Assembly: GCA_020073465.1 (NCBI GenBank)
Contig: JAIQFC010000001.1
Span: 62,001 to 126,000 of the forward strand
Reading direction: 5' to 3'
DNA: 64,000 nt
From: Terriglobia bacterium
GTDB lineage: Bacteria > Acidobacteriota > Terriglobia > Terriglobales > Acidobacteriaceae
The position numbers and the translations under genes are program-made. Of this stretch, positions 55,155 to 63,912 are shown in pieces; positions within the stretch are counted from its first letter, which is position 1; the number at the start of each line of letters is the position of its first letter. Below the pieces are notes generated by a model. It searched no databases, was not told where the DNA came from, and worked only from the letters and a program-made list of their open reading frames with translations.

Positions 55155-56261
55155 CGTCAGCTTGTGCAGCTTCTTTTCGTCCAGATACTTCACGACTTTA
55201 CCTACATCCTGCGCCTGCTGGCGGGTCGTGATCAGCAGGGCGTCACGCGTTTCGACGACCACCAGATCGGTCACACCGACGGCCGCGACGAATTTTCCCG
55301 GAGCGTGAACGTAGTTTCCCTGGGCATCCAGGACGAACTTGCCGGAAGCGTTGATCAGGTTGCCCTCGGGCGGATTGGTTTTTGCGGTGTGATGCTCGTG
55401 TAACGCCGTCCAGGAACCGAGGTCGTTCCATCCGAAGTCGGCGGGGAGACAGAAGATGTTGCCGGCCTGCTCACCCTTTGCCGAGCGCGGCTCGAGCACG
55501 GCGTAGTCGATGCTGATGTTCTCGCACTTGGGATAGAGACGGCGAAACGTAGCGTCGAACTTGCGGGTGCGGAAGGCTGCCGCAATTTCCTCAAGTAGGG
55601 GCGCGGTCTTCGGAAGATGCTCGCGCAAGGCGTTCGCGAGCGTGTGGGCGCTCCACAGGAACATGCCACTGTTCCAGAAGTAGTTGCCTGCAGCCACGAA
55701 TTCAGCTGCCTTCTTGACGTCGGGTTTCTCGGTGAAACGGCGGACGCGGAGTGCTTCAGCCCCAAACGCGCTGCCAGCTTCGATGTAACCGTACCCGGTC
55801 TCGGGACGGGTGGGGCGGATGCCGAGCACGACTATGTTCTCGCCAGCGGCCGCGATTTCTACCCCACGCTCGATGGTCTTGCGATAGCTGGGCTCGTCAG
55901 CGATCACATGATCGGACGGGAACATTCCGATGACCGCGTCAGGATTCTCGAGCAACAGGAGGAAGGCGGCGAGACCGATGGCGGGAGCGGTGTTGCGTGT
56001 TGCGGGCTCGGCTATTGCCTGCGCCTTCGGCAACTTCGGCAGCTGTTTGAGGATTGCGGGACGAAGATCGCTGTTGGTGATGATCCAGAACCGCTTTGTC
56101 GGAGCAAGGGCGAGCAGACGCGAGACGGTCTGCTGGATCATGGTTTGCTTGCCGTCAAGCGCGAGCAACTGCTTGGCACGCTTCTTGCGGCTCAGCGGCC
56201 AGAAGCGGGTGCCACGGCCTCCAGCGAGAATAACGGGATAGAAACTTGAGTTCTTGGCCAC
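55152..56261 (-). CDS. manC: Mannose-1-phosphate guanylyltransferase
   Basis: Makes GDP-mannose from mannose-1-phosphate and GTP for polysaccharide or glycan synthesis. The 369-residue protein has the nucleotide-binding start VILAGGRGTRFWPLSRKKRA and QLLALDGKQTM, with EPATRNTAPAIGLAA, MFPSDHVI, and FTEKPDVKKA. No C-terminal isomerase domain is attached, so ManA is separate. Its stop is within a repeat arm. It sits in the manA-manC-pmm run. Confidence 0.96.
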   Translation of the reverse strand: MAKNSSFYPVILAGGRGTRFWPLSRKKRAKQLLALDGKQTMIQQTVSRLLALAPTKRFWIITNSDLRPAILKQLPKLPKAQAIAEPATRNTAPAIGLAAFLLLLENPDAVIGMFPSDHVIADEPSYRKTIERGVEIAAAGENIVVLGIRPTRPETGYGYIEAGSAFGAEALRVRRFTEKPDVKKAAEFVAAGNYFWNSGMFLWSAHTLANALREHLPKTAPLLEEIAAAFRTRKFDATFRRLYPKCENISIDYAVLEPRSAKGEQAGNIFCLPADFGWNDLGSWTALHEHHTAKTNPPEGNLINASGKFVLDAQGNYVHAPGKFVAAVGVTDLVVVETRDALLITTRQQAQDVGKVVKYLDEKKLHKLT

Positions 56262-56316
56262 AGATTTCGCAGACTACGCAGATCAATAAACCAAAACTAG
56301 AACCTTAGAACTGGGA

Positions 56317-57318
56317 CTACATCCTTGTTTCCGGCTCCGGCAGCGGCTTTCCGGGGACGTACGCTCTTAGGAATTCGAGCGTCCACTGGGGGCGCACGCC
56401 GAACCTCTCAAGGCTGGCTGGGACTACCACCGCGTCTCCCTTGGCCAGCGTAACCGGTTCCGCACCGGGAGGCTCAACCACGCCGCATCCCTCGACCGCT
56501 ACCAGAATCTGCACGGAACTCCGGCCGGAATCGTCGCGGGTCGAAAGATCGAGCGCCTCTTTCGTCTCGAACATGTCGACGACAAAATATGGAGCCGCCA
56601 CCAACGGCGAGCGTCGGTTGTGGCTGCCACGCAATTGCGTGGGCGCGGGCCGGATTACTTTACCCGACGCTACTTTTTCCTTCACCGCAGCCAGGCCATC
56701 CTTCAAGTGGAGTTCGCGAGGGCGGCCGTAATCATACAGGCGGTAGGTGGTGTCGGACTGCTGCTGGGTTTCGACGATCACGGAGCCTGGTCCCAGAGTG
56801 TGCACGGTGCCGCCCGCGACATAAATCATGTCGCCGGCATAGACGTTCAGCCAGTTGAGGAGATCTTCCGCGCGTTTCTCCTGGATCGCCTGTTCGAGTT
56901 GATCTGCTGTGACGCCGGGCTTCAGGCCGAGAGCGATTTGCGAACCGGGAACGGCATGAGCCACGTACCAGCATTCTGTCTTTCCCCAGGGTTGGCCTAC
57001 GCGACGGGCTTGCTCGTCATCGGGATGAACTTGCACCGAGAGCTTTTCATGAGGAAACAGAAACTTCAGCAGCAGGGGAAACCGTCTGGAATCGCGAGCG
57101 GCGTCCCCGACCAGGTCGCGGCGATACTCCTCGCTCAGTTGGGAGAGAGTCTTTCCGGTCAGCGGGCCGTTGGCCACTTTGCAGTCATCACCGGTCAGCC
57201 AGGCCTCGCCGATCTTTTCTTCGAACTTGTGGTTGGGATAGATGGGAGAGAGATCGCGCGTGCCCCACGGACGGGGGTCGAAGCCGGGAAGCATCAACAA
57301 TGGATAAAGGCTTTCCAT
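56317..57318 (-). CDS. manA: Mannose-6-phosphate isomerase, class I
   Basis: Interconverts fructose-6-phosphate and mannose-6-phosphate with a zinc ion. The 333-residue cupin protein has the metal motif LSVQVHPDDEQARR (residues about 95-108), then AGGTVHTLGPGSVIVETQQQ, DYGRPRELHLKDG and GDAVVVPASLERF. It begins the run manA-manC-pmm, which supplies GDP-mannose. Confidence 0.94.
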   Translation of the reverse strand: MESLYPLLMLPGFDPRPWGTRDLSPIYPNHKFEEKIGEAWLTGDDCKVANGPLTGKTLSQLSEEYRRDLVGDAARDSRRFPLLLKFLFPHEKLSVQVHPDDEQARRVGQPWGKTECWYVAHAVPGSQIALGLKPGVTADQLEQAIQEKRAEDLLNWLNVYAGDMIYVAGGTVHTLGPGSVIVETQQQSDTTYRLYDYGRPRELHLKDGLAAVKEKVASGKVIRPAPTQLRGSHNRRSPLVAAPYFVVDMFETKEALDLSTRDDSGRSSVQILVAVEGCGVVEPPGAEPVTLAKGDAVVVPASLERFGVRPQWTLEFLRAYVPGKPLPEPETRM

Positions 57319-57432
57319 AAAATGGAACAGCTACACCCAGAACGGAGTCGCAGAGAACGGCCTTTGCCGAATCCATTGGACCCGCTATTAAAACTACTTC
57401 TTGTAGTCGTCATCCTGCCTGTCTATCGCTGA

Positions 57433-58629
57433 CTACAGGGCCGGAAAGAATTTTCGCATGCGCTCCAGCCCGCGATCCAACTCCGCCTTCGAGGTCGCAT
57501 ACGAAACTCGAATGTGATCGCTGGTGCCGAAGCCTTCGCCGGGAACCGTGGCCACGTGAGCCTCGCGCAAGAGCTTGCCGGCCACGTCGGAGGCCGACTT
57601 TACGCCGCTGCGTCCGAGAAACGACGAAACATTCGGGTAGGCGTAGAATGCGCCCTCAGGCAGCGTGCAGGTGATGCCGGGTATCGCTCGCAGACCCTTC
57701 ACCACGTGGTCGCGCAGCTCAATGTACTCCCGCCGCATCTGCTCCACGCACTCCTGCGGCCCTTTCAGCGCGGCGACAGCAGCCTTCTGCACGATCGACG
57801 TTGGATTCGACGTTGACTGGCTTTGTAGCTTCGCCATCGCGCTGACGACCGGAGCCGGAGCGAGCGCGTATCCCAGACGCCAGCCGGTCATGGCGTAGGT
57901 CTTCGACAGCGAACCGAGAACCACGAAGCGTTCCTTGCACTCCCGCAGCGAGCCGACGGAAAAATTCTTGCCCGTGTAGTTCAGGTAGACATAGCACTCG
58001 TCCGAAAGCACCCAGATTCCACGCTGGTGAGCCAGACGGATCACCTCGGTCATGTCTTCCGGGCTCATGACCGCGCCCGAGGGATTCGAGGGCGAATTCA
58101 GGATGATCATCTTCGTGCGCGGTGTGATCAGCCCTGCCACCATTTCGGCCGTGACGCGAAAGCCTTGCGACTCGTCGGCATGGAGCAGCACGCAGTTTCC
58201 GCCGGCGTAGCGGATGATGTCTTTGAACGAAACCCAGTAGGGGACGGGCAGAATCACTTCATCGCCGTGATCGACCAGCACCTGGATCGCGTTGAACAGC
58301 GCGTGTTTGCCGCCGACGGAAGCGATTACTTCTTCGCGGCGGTAGTCGGAATCGAAATCCACGTTGTGGCGGTGCGCGATGGCATCGCGCAATTCGGCTG
58401 TCCCCGCGACTGCCGTGTACTTGGTGAAGTTGCCCTGAATGGCAGCGATAGCCGCATCCTTGATGTGTTGCGGTGTGGAAAAGTGCGGCTCGCCCGCGCC
58501 GAAATCGACCACGTCGATTCCCTTGCTGCGCAACTTGTCAGCCTCGGCCACCACCGCCATGGTGGCGGAGGGTTCAATGCGGTTGATGCGTTCGGTGAGT
58601 CTCAGCGCTTCGGCGGTTGCGGTCGTCAT
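57433..58629 (-). CDS. Class I aspartate aminotransferase
   Basis: A 398-residue PLP enzyme transferring amino groups between aspartate or similar acids and 2-oxoglutarate. The PLP Lys is in SLSKTYAMTGWRLGYAL, with the NSPSNPSGAVMSPEDM and YVYLNYTGKNF segments, and the C-terminal RVSYATSKAELDRGLERM. The N-terminal start shares 4 bases with the coaD stop. Substrate among acidic or aromatic amino acids not certain. Confidence 0.94.
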   Translation of the reverse strand: MTTATAEALRLTERINRIEPSATMAVVAEADKLRSKGIDVVDFGAGEPHFSTPQHIKDAAIAAIQGNFTKYTAVAGTAELRDAIAHRHNVDFDSDYRREEVIASVGGKHALFNAIQVLVDHGDEVILPVPYWVSFKDIIRYAGGNCVLLHADESQGFRVTAEMVAGLITPRTKMIILNSPSNPSGAVMSPEDMTEVIRLAHQRGIWVLSDECYVYLNYTGKNFSVGSLRECKERFVVLGSLSKTYAMTGWRLGYALAPAPVVSAMAKLQSQSTSNPTSIVQKAAVAALKGPQECVEQMRREYIELRDHVVKGLRAIPGITCTLPEGAFYAYPNVSSFLGRSGVKSASDVAGKLLREAHVATVPGEGFGTSDHIRVSYATSKAELDRGLERMRKFFPAL

Positions 58630-59174
58630 GCTTTCCTCTTCTTCTTCCTTCTGGGGGATTCAGTCAGGTTCGCATCATGCAGCTTGTAGGCCGGATCGAG
58701 CTTCTCCCGCAGCTTCTGCTCCACCACTTCGGGTACCAGACCCTTTACTGGCCCACCCGCCTGCGCCACCTCGCGGACCAGCCGGGAGCTGACGTAGGAA
58801 TACTTGTCCGCCGGCATCATGAAAACCGTCTCCAGCGTGGGCTCGAGTTTGCGGTTCATGAGTGCCATCTGCAGCTCGTATTCGTAGTCGCTGATGGCGC
58901 GGATGCCGCGCAGCACGCAGGTCGCATCAATGGACTTGGCGTATTCGACCATCAGCCCGTCGAACGTATCCAAACGGACATTCTTCATGTCCTCGGTAAG
59001 CACTCGCAACATCTCCAACCTCTCGGCCACGCTGAACATCGGAGTCTTCTCCGAGTTGCGCAGGATCGCGACCACCAACTCTTCAAAGATCTTGCTGCCC
59101 CGCTGAATGAGATCGAGGTGCCCATTGGTGGGGGGATCAAACGAACCGGGATAGATCGCGCTGCCCTTAATCAA
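58626..59174 (-). CDS. coaD: Phosphopantetheine adenylyltransferase
   Basis: Adds AMP to 4-phosphopantetheine, the penultimate step to coenzyme A. The 182-residue protein has AIYPGSFDPPTNGHLDLIQR, the nucleotide motif (HxGH equivalent NGHLD), VLRGIRAISDYEYEL, and EKTPMFSVAERLEMLR. The C-terminus is extended by a basic tail (SPRRKKKRKA). It overlaps the aminotransferase gene and joins panB/panC in pathway terms. Confidence 0.96.
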   Translation of the reverse strand: MIKGSAIYPGSFDPPTNGHLDLIQRGSKIFEELVVAILRNSEKTPMFSVAERLEMLRVLTEDMKNVRLDTFDGLMVEYAKSIDATCVLRGIRAISDYEYELQMALMNRKLEPTLETVFMMPADKYSYVSSRLVREVAQAGGPVKGLVPEVVEQKLREKLDPAYKLHDANLTESPRRKKKRKA

Positions 59175-59268
59175 GGGTCCTCTCAGGAAGGCCGGGACGA
59201 GTAACTAGAGATTTTATGCGGGGGGGAGCAGGGATGGCAATTGGAGAGTAAGTAAGCCCCTGGAGGAT

Positions 59269-59367
59269 GTCATCCCGAGCGAAGCGAGGGATCTGGGTTT
59301 CTGCCTTTTCCAGACGTGGTCAGCGGCGCAAGCACAAACCCAGATCCCTCGCTTTGCTCGGGATGAC
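59269..59367. repeat. 32-base inverted repeat between recA and coaD
   Basis: GTCATCCCGAGCGAAGCGAG and its extension to 59300 are repeated in inverse at 59336-59367, 31 of 32 bases agreeing, with a 35-base spacer. It can form a long hairpin that may separate transcription of recA and coaD. Confidence 0.85.
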
Positions 59368-59391
59368 AACGCTTCCGAAAAGACCAACAAC

Positions 59392-60504
59392 CTAGCGTCG
59401 TGCCGCCACGATTGGAGCTTTGGCAGACTCCGTGCCCGTCGGCATGGTAGTGACCCGGGCGCCTTGCGCTACAGGGGCCTGGGCGGAGGTCGCCGCAGGT
59501 TGCGGTTGGGACTGAGTCAGTCCCAGCGCCTTGCGCACCTCGGCATCGAGCTTCGCCATGGTGTCTTTGTTGTCTTTGAGGAACTGGCGGGCATTCTCGC
59601 GACCTTGACCGATGCGCTCACCCTTGTAGCTGAACCAGGAGCCGGACTTTTCGAGGATGTTGTTGTTGACAGCGATATCGAGCAGGTCGCCTTCGCGGGA
59701 GATGCCTTCGCCGTAGAGAATGTCAAATTCGGCTTCGCGGAAGGGTGCGGCGACTTTGTTCTTCACGACTTTTACTTTTGTGCGGGAGCCGGTCACCACG
59801 TCGCCTTCTTTAATGGCCGCGATGCGGCGAATATCCACGCGCACCGAGGAATAAAACTTCAGGGCGCGGCCGCCGGTGGTGGTTTCCGGATTGCCGAACA
59901 TCACGCCAATTTTTTCGCGAATCTGGTTGATGAAGATCAGGCAGGTGCGCGACTTGGAAACCGTTCCGGTCAGCTTGCGCAGCGCCTGCGACATCAGGCG
60001 TGCCTGCAGACCCATGTGGCTGTCGCCCATTTCTCCGTCGAGTTCGGCCTTGGGCACGAGCGCAGCGACCGAATCGACCACCAGCACATCAATGGCGTTG
60101 GAGCGGACCAGGGCCTCGGTAATTTCCAGTGCCTGCTCGCCGTAATCGGGCTGCGAGACCAGCAGATTATCGACATCCACGCCGAGTTTCTTGGCGTAGG
60201 CCGGGTCGAGCGCGTGTTCGGCGTCGACGAAGGCAGCCATCCCGCCCGTCTTCTGCGCCTCGGCGATCACTTGTAGCGTGATCGTGGTCTTGCCGGAAGA
60301 TTCCGGGCCGAAGACTTCGACAACGCGTCCGCGGGGGAAGCCGCCTACGCCCAGGGCCGCGTCAAACGAGATGGAGCCAGTCGGGATCACCGCGATGGGA
60401 ACGATGGCTTCCTTCGACCCCAACCGCATGATCGACCCTTTGCCGAACTGCTTTTCGATTTGTGAGACCGCCAACTCGATTGCCTTGCCGCGTTCATCCG
60501 CCAT
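59392..60504 (-). CDS. recA: Recombinase A
   Basis: Strand exchange and SOS coprotease. The 370-residue protein has [20 protein letters not shown], the Walker [11 protein letters not shown], the family signature [15 protein letters not shown], and a Pro/Ala-rich tail. ATG 60504 has AAGGAGCC upstream and a perfect TATAAT 36-50 bases before. No LexA-box-like palindrome is recognised in the leader, but the box of this phylum is not known to me. Confidence 0.98.
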   Translation of the reverse strand: MADERGKAIELAVSQIEKQFGKGSIMRLGSKEAIVPIAVIPTGSISFDAALGVGGFPRGRVVEVFGPESSGKTTITLQVIAEAQKTGGMAAFVDAEHALDPAYAKKLGVDVDNLLVSQPDYGEQALEITEALVRSNAIDVLVVDSVAALVPKAELDGEMGDSHMGLQARLMSQALRKLTGTVSKSRTCLIFINQIREKIGVMFGNPETTTGGRALKFYSSVRVDIRRIAAIKEGDVVTGSRTKVKVVKNKVAAPFREAEFDILYGEGISREGDLLDIAVNNNILEKSGSWFSYKGERIGQGRENARQFLKDNKDTMAKLDAEVRKALGLTQSQPQPAATSAQAPVAQGARVTTMPTGTESAKAPIVAARR

Positions 60505-60547
60505 GGGAGTGTGGCTCCTTGTAGAAGTGCAGAATCAGTCTGGCCGG

Positions 60548-60553
60548 ATTATA
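60548..60553 (-). promoter_or_regulatory. -10 box of the recA promoter
   Basis: A perfect TATAAT on the minus strand, 43 bases before the recA ATG; the -35 region (TTTTCT) is weak. Confidence 0.55.
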
Positions 60554-60624
60554 CAATTAGATTGAAGCGAAGAAAAGGCGAATCTTGAGTTTGCGGTGGA
60601 AAACCGTCCCGAAACGGGCGAGAA

Positions 60625-60651
60625 GGTGTGGCGCGGGCGCCCTCGCCCGCG
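60625..60651. repeat. Left inverted-repeat copy flanking the zinc-ribbon gene
   Basis: GTGTGGCGCGGGCGCCCTCG and CCCGCGA; its inverse is at 61232-61258, and a third copy lies in prmC. Confidence 0.8.
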
Positions 60652-60670
60652 AAACTCCAGTTGATGAAAT

Positions 60671-61213
60671 TCACTGCTGGCGAATCTTCTTAACAATGAC
60701 GACCTCGAGTTCTTTGCCGTCCGGTCGCTTGAGGAACGCCTTATCCTCCTTGCCAAACCTGAACTCTATTGGGTCATTGACGATCCACTCAGGCTTGTAG
60801 CTGAGTTTGCCTGCTCTGTACTCTGCGAAATAAACAAGGTCGTCGAGCTGGATTTGGAACACGTACAGCTTGCCCGGAATCGGCGCAGCCATTCCGCCGA
60901 CGACACCGATGCCCCTCGTGACATCTTGGACGGACAGGTCAATCAGTTTGCCTGTCTGGTAGGTGGGTTTTTCCTTGGAGGCTGCGACTCCGCTGAGGAA
61001 CAAGAGCACGGCCAAAACGGAGATTGCCGATCCAATCCTCTGTGCGGCTGCCCTTTTCTTCGTCGCTATTTTTCGGTGGCATTCCTTGCACCGACAGTGC
61101 CTTCCACCTTGAGATGCTGGGTGTGTTGGGTCAGTGGAGAAGGCATCCAAGGGCTTCCACAGTCTGCAAGTGCTGCAAACCTTACCCCGGATACCATTTC
61201 GGGCTTCCAGCAT
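60671..61213 (-). CDS. Zinc-ribbon membrane protein, boxed by inverted repeats
   Basis: A 180-residue protein without a recognised family. The N-terminus (VCSTCRLWKPLDAFSTDPTH then RCKECHRK) forms a four-Cys zinc ribbon of the kind found in HNH and phage proteins; a span (ISVLAVLLFLSGVAAS) follows, then a beta-rich outer domain (TYQTGKLIDLSVQDVTRGIG, YVFQIQLDDLVYFAEYRAGK). The gene is enclosed by inverted copies of a repeat 19 bases from each end. Start ATG 61213. Confidence 0.72.
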   Translation of the reverse strand: MLEARNGIRGKVCSTCRLWKPLDAFSTDPTHPASQGGRHCRCKECHRKIATKKRAAAQRIGSAISVLAVLLFLSGVAASKEKPTYQTGKLIDLSVQDVTRGIGVVGGMAAPIPGKLYVFQIQLDDLVYFAEYRAGKLSYKPEWIVNDPIEFRFGKEDKAFLKRPDGKELEVVIVKKIRQQ

Positions 61214-61231
61214 TTATCCCCTGCCTTCGTT

Positions 61232-61258
61232 TCGCGGGCGGGGCGCCCGCGCCACACA
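61232..61258. repeat. Right inverted-repeat copy flanking the zinc-ribbon gene
   Basis: TCGCGGGCGGGGCGCCCGCG and CCACAC, inverse of 60625-60651 with one base missing in the centre. It ends 5 bases from the ThyX-like gene's stop codon. Confidence 0.8.
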
Positions 61259-61262
61259 CCCC

Positions 61263-62951
61263 CTACCTCTGCAGCAAATCCACCGGCGCCGACACGTCAT
61301 GCACCCGGAAATACTTGGCCAGCGCGGGATACTTCCGCGCCACTGCCTCATACATCGCATACGCGACGTTGCGGTAGGAAACATGCCCCGCGGGCGTAGT
61401 GCGCAGCTCTGAAATGTAGACCGCCTCGGCAAAGTCCATCTTGAACAGGGCACGCTTCTTGAAGGCCAGCGGAATCGCGTACTGCGAGTTCTCTTCTGCT
61501 TCGGGCGTACCGCCCTTGGCAAGAGTCTCTACTGCGGTCTGCACCCGCCGCATGGCGGCGTCGTAACGCATACGCACGCCGGCGTCGTCAAGATCCATCA
61601 GCATCTCGTAGCCGTGCTGCGTGGTGAATCCCTGCATGACCTGAATGCAGCGGCGGTGACGGTGCATGTCGCGGAATCCGCCCGTGTCCATCAGGATGTC
61701 GAAGCGGAACTGCTGGCCGGCGCGGAATCCGCGTAGCATTTCATCGTGTTTGCCGCGATGGCGCAGGCCCAGGTCGATGATCTCGCGGCGGTATCTCTCT
61801 CCCGAAACCTGCAACGCCTGACGCACCTGGCGGTAGGAATGATGAGAATGCTCATAGAGCAGCGTGGTGGCGATCTCGACCTCAAGCGGTTCCTCGTCGA
61901 GCAAGTCGACGATCGCCTTCGACGGCGCCATCGGCTCGCTCTTCATCAGCTCCCGCGCCGCCTGCCGCAATTCGCGGCGCGTTTCCATCTCATAGGCGTT
62001 GGGGTCGGCATACTTCACGAGCGTAGGCGCGACGCGAACTTCGCGCAGCAATTCCTGCTCGGCCCGCGCGCCCAGCTCTGGACTCACCGCCCGAATCTGC
62101 TCCACCAGGTCCCGGAACGAATCGGCATTGACGTTGTACGCGGCCCCCGTCGCCGCCTTCTTCAGAGACTCGCCGAGCATCCGCACTTCGCGATGCGTGT
62201 GCGAAAGCAGATGCGCGACCTGCATCTCCAGCGTGCGCGCATTCACGATCTCACCCAGTGAAGTGTTGGTCGCCAGCGGCAGCAGGTAGCGCGTGATGTC
62301 GAACGCCCGCGCCTTCAGCGTGCGCTCGTACGCCTCCTGCTTCATGTCGGCAGGCTTCGGAGTGATGTTGATGAGGTGCTGCGTCATGTGCGCCGAGAGC
62401 GCCTCGTACTCGACGAACAGAAAGTCCACGGTTTCACGGTAGAGCTTGCGCGCTGCGTCGTCGGCGCCAAAGTCGGGGGTGTAGTAGCCGCTCTTCTTGA
62501 AATCCTGATAGCGCGTCGAACGCTCCTGGCCGTCCCAGCGTTGCTCGTCGGCCAACTCGATCGCCGCCAAAATCGACAATCTTTCCACCGCCAGCGCGAT
62601 GTGCGCCAGGTCGGCAATCGAGCGATGTCCGTACTGGAAGTAGAAGGTGTTAAGAAATTTCTCCGCCTTCTGCTGGCTCATCTCGCGCAGCGACTCCTTC
62701 ATCGAGAGCGCCGAGCGCGAATACTTGGCCATGGCATAGGCCTGGACTTCCGGCTCCACACCGAATACGGCGAACACCTCGGTGGGCGGCGCCTCCGCGG
62801 GCTGCCTTTCCACCAGCGCAGGTCCCTCACCAGCACTGGCCCTCTGCGTCGAACGCTGCGGCGAACCCGAAGCGCTTGGATCTGCCGGGGATGAGTTTTT
62901 GTCGGAAGGATCAGGCATAGCAATTACATTGTTCGTCGCAGTCTGTGGCAT
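61263..62951 (-). CDS. Double ThyX-like (FAD-dependent thymidylate synthase-fold) protein
   Basis: A 562-residue protein made of two ThyX-like halves. ThyX makes dTMP with FAD. The N-terminal half has YGHRSIADLAHIALAVERLS and ERSTRYQDF (the ExSxRY nucleotide part) but no RHR; the C-terminal half has HEMLRGF-like DEMLRGFRAGQQFRFDILMD and MHRHRRCIQVMQGF with RHR but not the Ser of RHRx7S. A disordered Ser/Pro-rich leader precedes residue 60. ATG 62951 was chosen over TTG 62975. Whether it makes dTMP is open. Confidence 0.82.
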   Translation of the reverse strand: MPQTATNNVIAMPDPSDKNSSPADPSASGSPQRSTQRASAGEGPALVERQPAEAPPTEVFAVFGVEPEVQAYAMAKYSRSALSMKESLREMSQQKAEKFLNTFYFQYGHRSIADLAHIALAVERLSILAAIELADEQRWDGQERSTRYQDFKKSGYYTPDFGADDAARKLYRETVDFLFVEYEALSAHMTQHLINITPKPADMKQEAYERTLKARAFDITRYLLPLATNTSLGEIVNARTLEMQVAHLLSHTHREVRMLGESLKKAATGAAYNVNADSFRDLVEQIRAVSPELGARAEQELLREVRVAPTLVKYADPNAYEMETRRELRQAARELMKSEPMAPSKAIVDLLDEEPLEVEIATTLLYEHSHHSYRQVRQALQVSGERYRREIIDLGLRHRGKHDEMLRGFRAGQQFRFDILMDTGGFRDMHRHRRCIQVMQGFTTQHGYEMLMDLDDAGVRMRYDAAMRRVQTAVETLAKGGTPEAEENSQYAIPLAFKKRALFKMDFAEAVYISELRTTPAGHVSYRNVAYAMYEAVARKYPALAKYFRVHDVSAPVDLLQR

Positions 62952-63070
62952 GAGTGTCCGAATGGTACTTGGCAACGATGTGGATGCGCAATGTTTAGAA
63001 GAAGATCATCGGCGGGTATAATTCTGCATTCTGACAGATTAGAACTGAAGCAGTGGAACGGGAGAACTTC

Positions 63071-63814
63071 ATGTCCCTTGCAGGACGGGTGGCGCTGGTG
63101 ACTGGAGCGTCGCAGGGAATCGGACGCACTTGCGCACTCAAGCTTGCCGCAGCAGGCGCTGCGGTCGCCGTGGCGGCGCGCAATCAGGGCAAGCTGAATG
63201 AACTCGTCAGCGAAATCACTGCCGCAGGCGGCAAGGCAGCCGCCTTCGCTCTCGATGTCGGTGACGAGGAGCAGGTCAAGTCCGCGATCAAGGCGGCGAT
63301 CGCCCAGTTCGGCAAGGTCGACATCCTGGTGAACAACGCCGGGATTACTCGCGACCAGCTCGTCATGCGCATGAAGCGCGCCGACTGGGATGCCGTGTTG
63401 CAGACCAACCTCACTTCGGCCTATCTCTGCATTCAGCAGGTCATCGGCTCCATGCTCAAGCAGCGCTGGGGACGCATCATCAACATCACCAGCGTCTTTG
63501 GCCAGATGGGACAGGCGGGGCAAGCGAATTATGCCGCGTCCAAGGCGGGGCTGATCGGGCTTACTATGGCGATCGCGCGCGAAGTCGGCTCGCGCAACAT
63601 TACCTGCAACGCAGTCGCTCCCGGCTTCATCGAAACTGCCATGACGGCGACCTTGGGAGATGAATTCAAGCAGACTGCCGTCAAACAAATTCCGCTTGGC
63701 CGCGTGGGATCGCCTGACGATGTGGCCAGCGCCGTGGCTTTTCTCGCCTCCGACGAGGCGTCGTACATCACGGGCCACGTGCTGAACGTAAACGGCGGCA
63801 TGCTGATGGGGTAG
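63071..63814 (+). CDS. fabG: 3-oxoacyl-ACP reductase FabG
   Basis: Reduces 3-oxoacyl-ACP with NADPH in fatty-acid elongation. ATG 63071 is preceded by GGGAGAAC, giving 247 residues; SDR motifs are complete: TGASQGIGR (nucleotide), NNAGITRDQ, the catalytic Ser-Tyr-Lys in NITSVFGQ, YAASKAG, and the C-terminal YITGHVLNVNGGM. High similarity to FabG is likely but other SDRs are not excluded. Confidence 0.95.
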   Translation: MSLAGRVALVTGASQGIGRTCALKLAAAGAAVAVAARNQGKLNELVSEITAAGGKAAAFALDVGDEEQVKSAIKAAIAQFGKVDILVNNAGITRDQLVMRMKRADWDAVLQTNLTSAYLCIQQVIGSMLKQRWGRIINITSVFGQMGQAGQANYAASKAGLIGLTMAIAREVGSRNITCNAVAPGFIETAMTATLGDEFKQTAVKQIPLGRVGSPDDVASAVAFLASDEASYITGHVLNVNGGMLMG

Positions 63815-63822
63815 AAAAATCT

Positions 63823-63912
63823 TCACCACAGAGGACACAGAGGTCACAGAGGAAATGAAATCCGAACCCGCAATTCTGAATTCCTCTGTGTCCCCTGTGC
63901 CCTCTGTGGTTA
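63823..63912. repeat. CACCACAGAGGACACAGAGG inverted pair
   Basis: Left arm 63823-63854 and right arm 63881-63912 (TTCCTCTGTGTCCCCTGTGC and following) are inverted. The right arm is inside the start of the following gene. Confidence 0.8.

Noticed and set aside
60505..60600. LexA box upstream of recA
   Set aside because: No clear palindromic operator was found; only a TATAAT box is supported.
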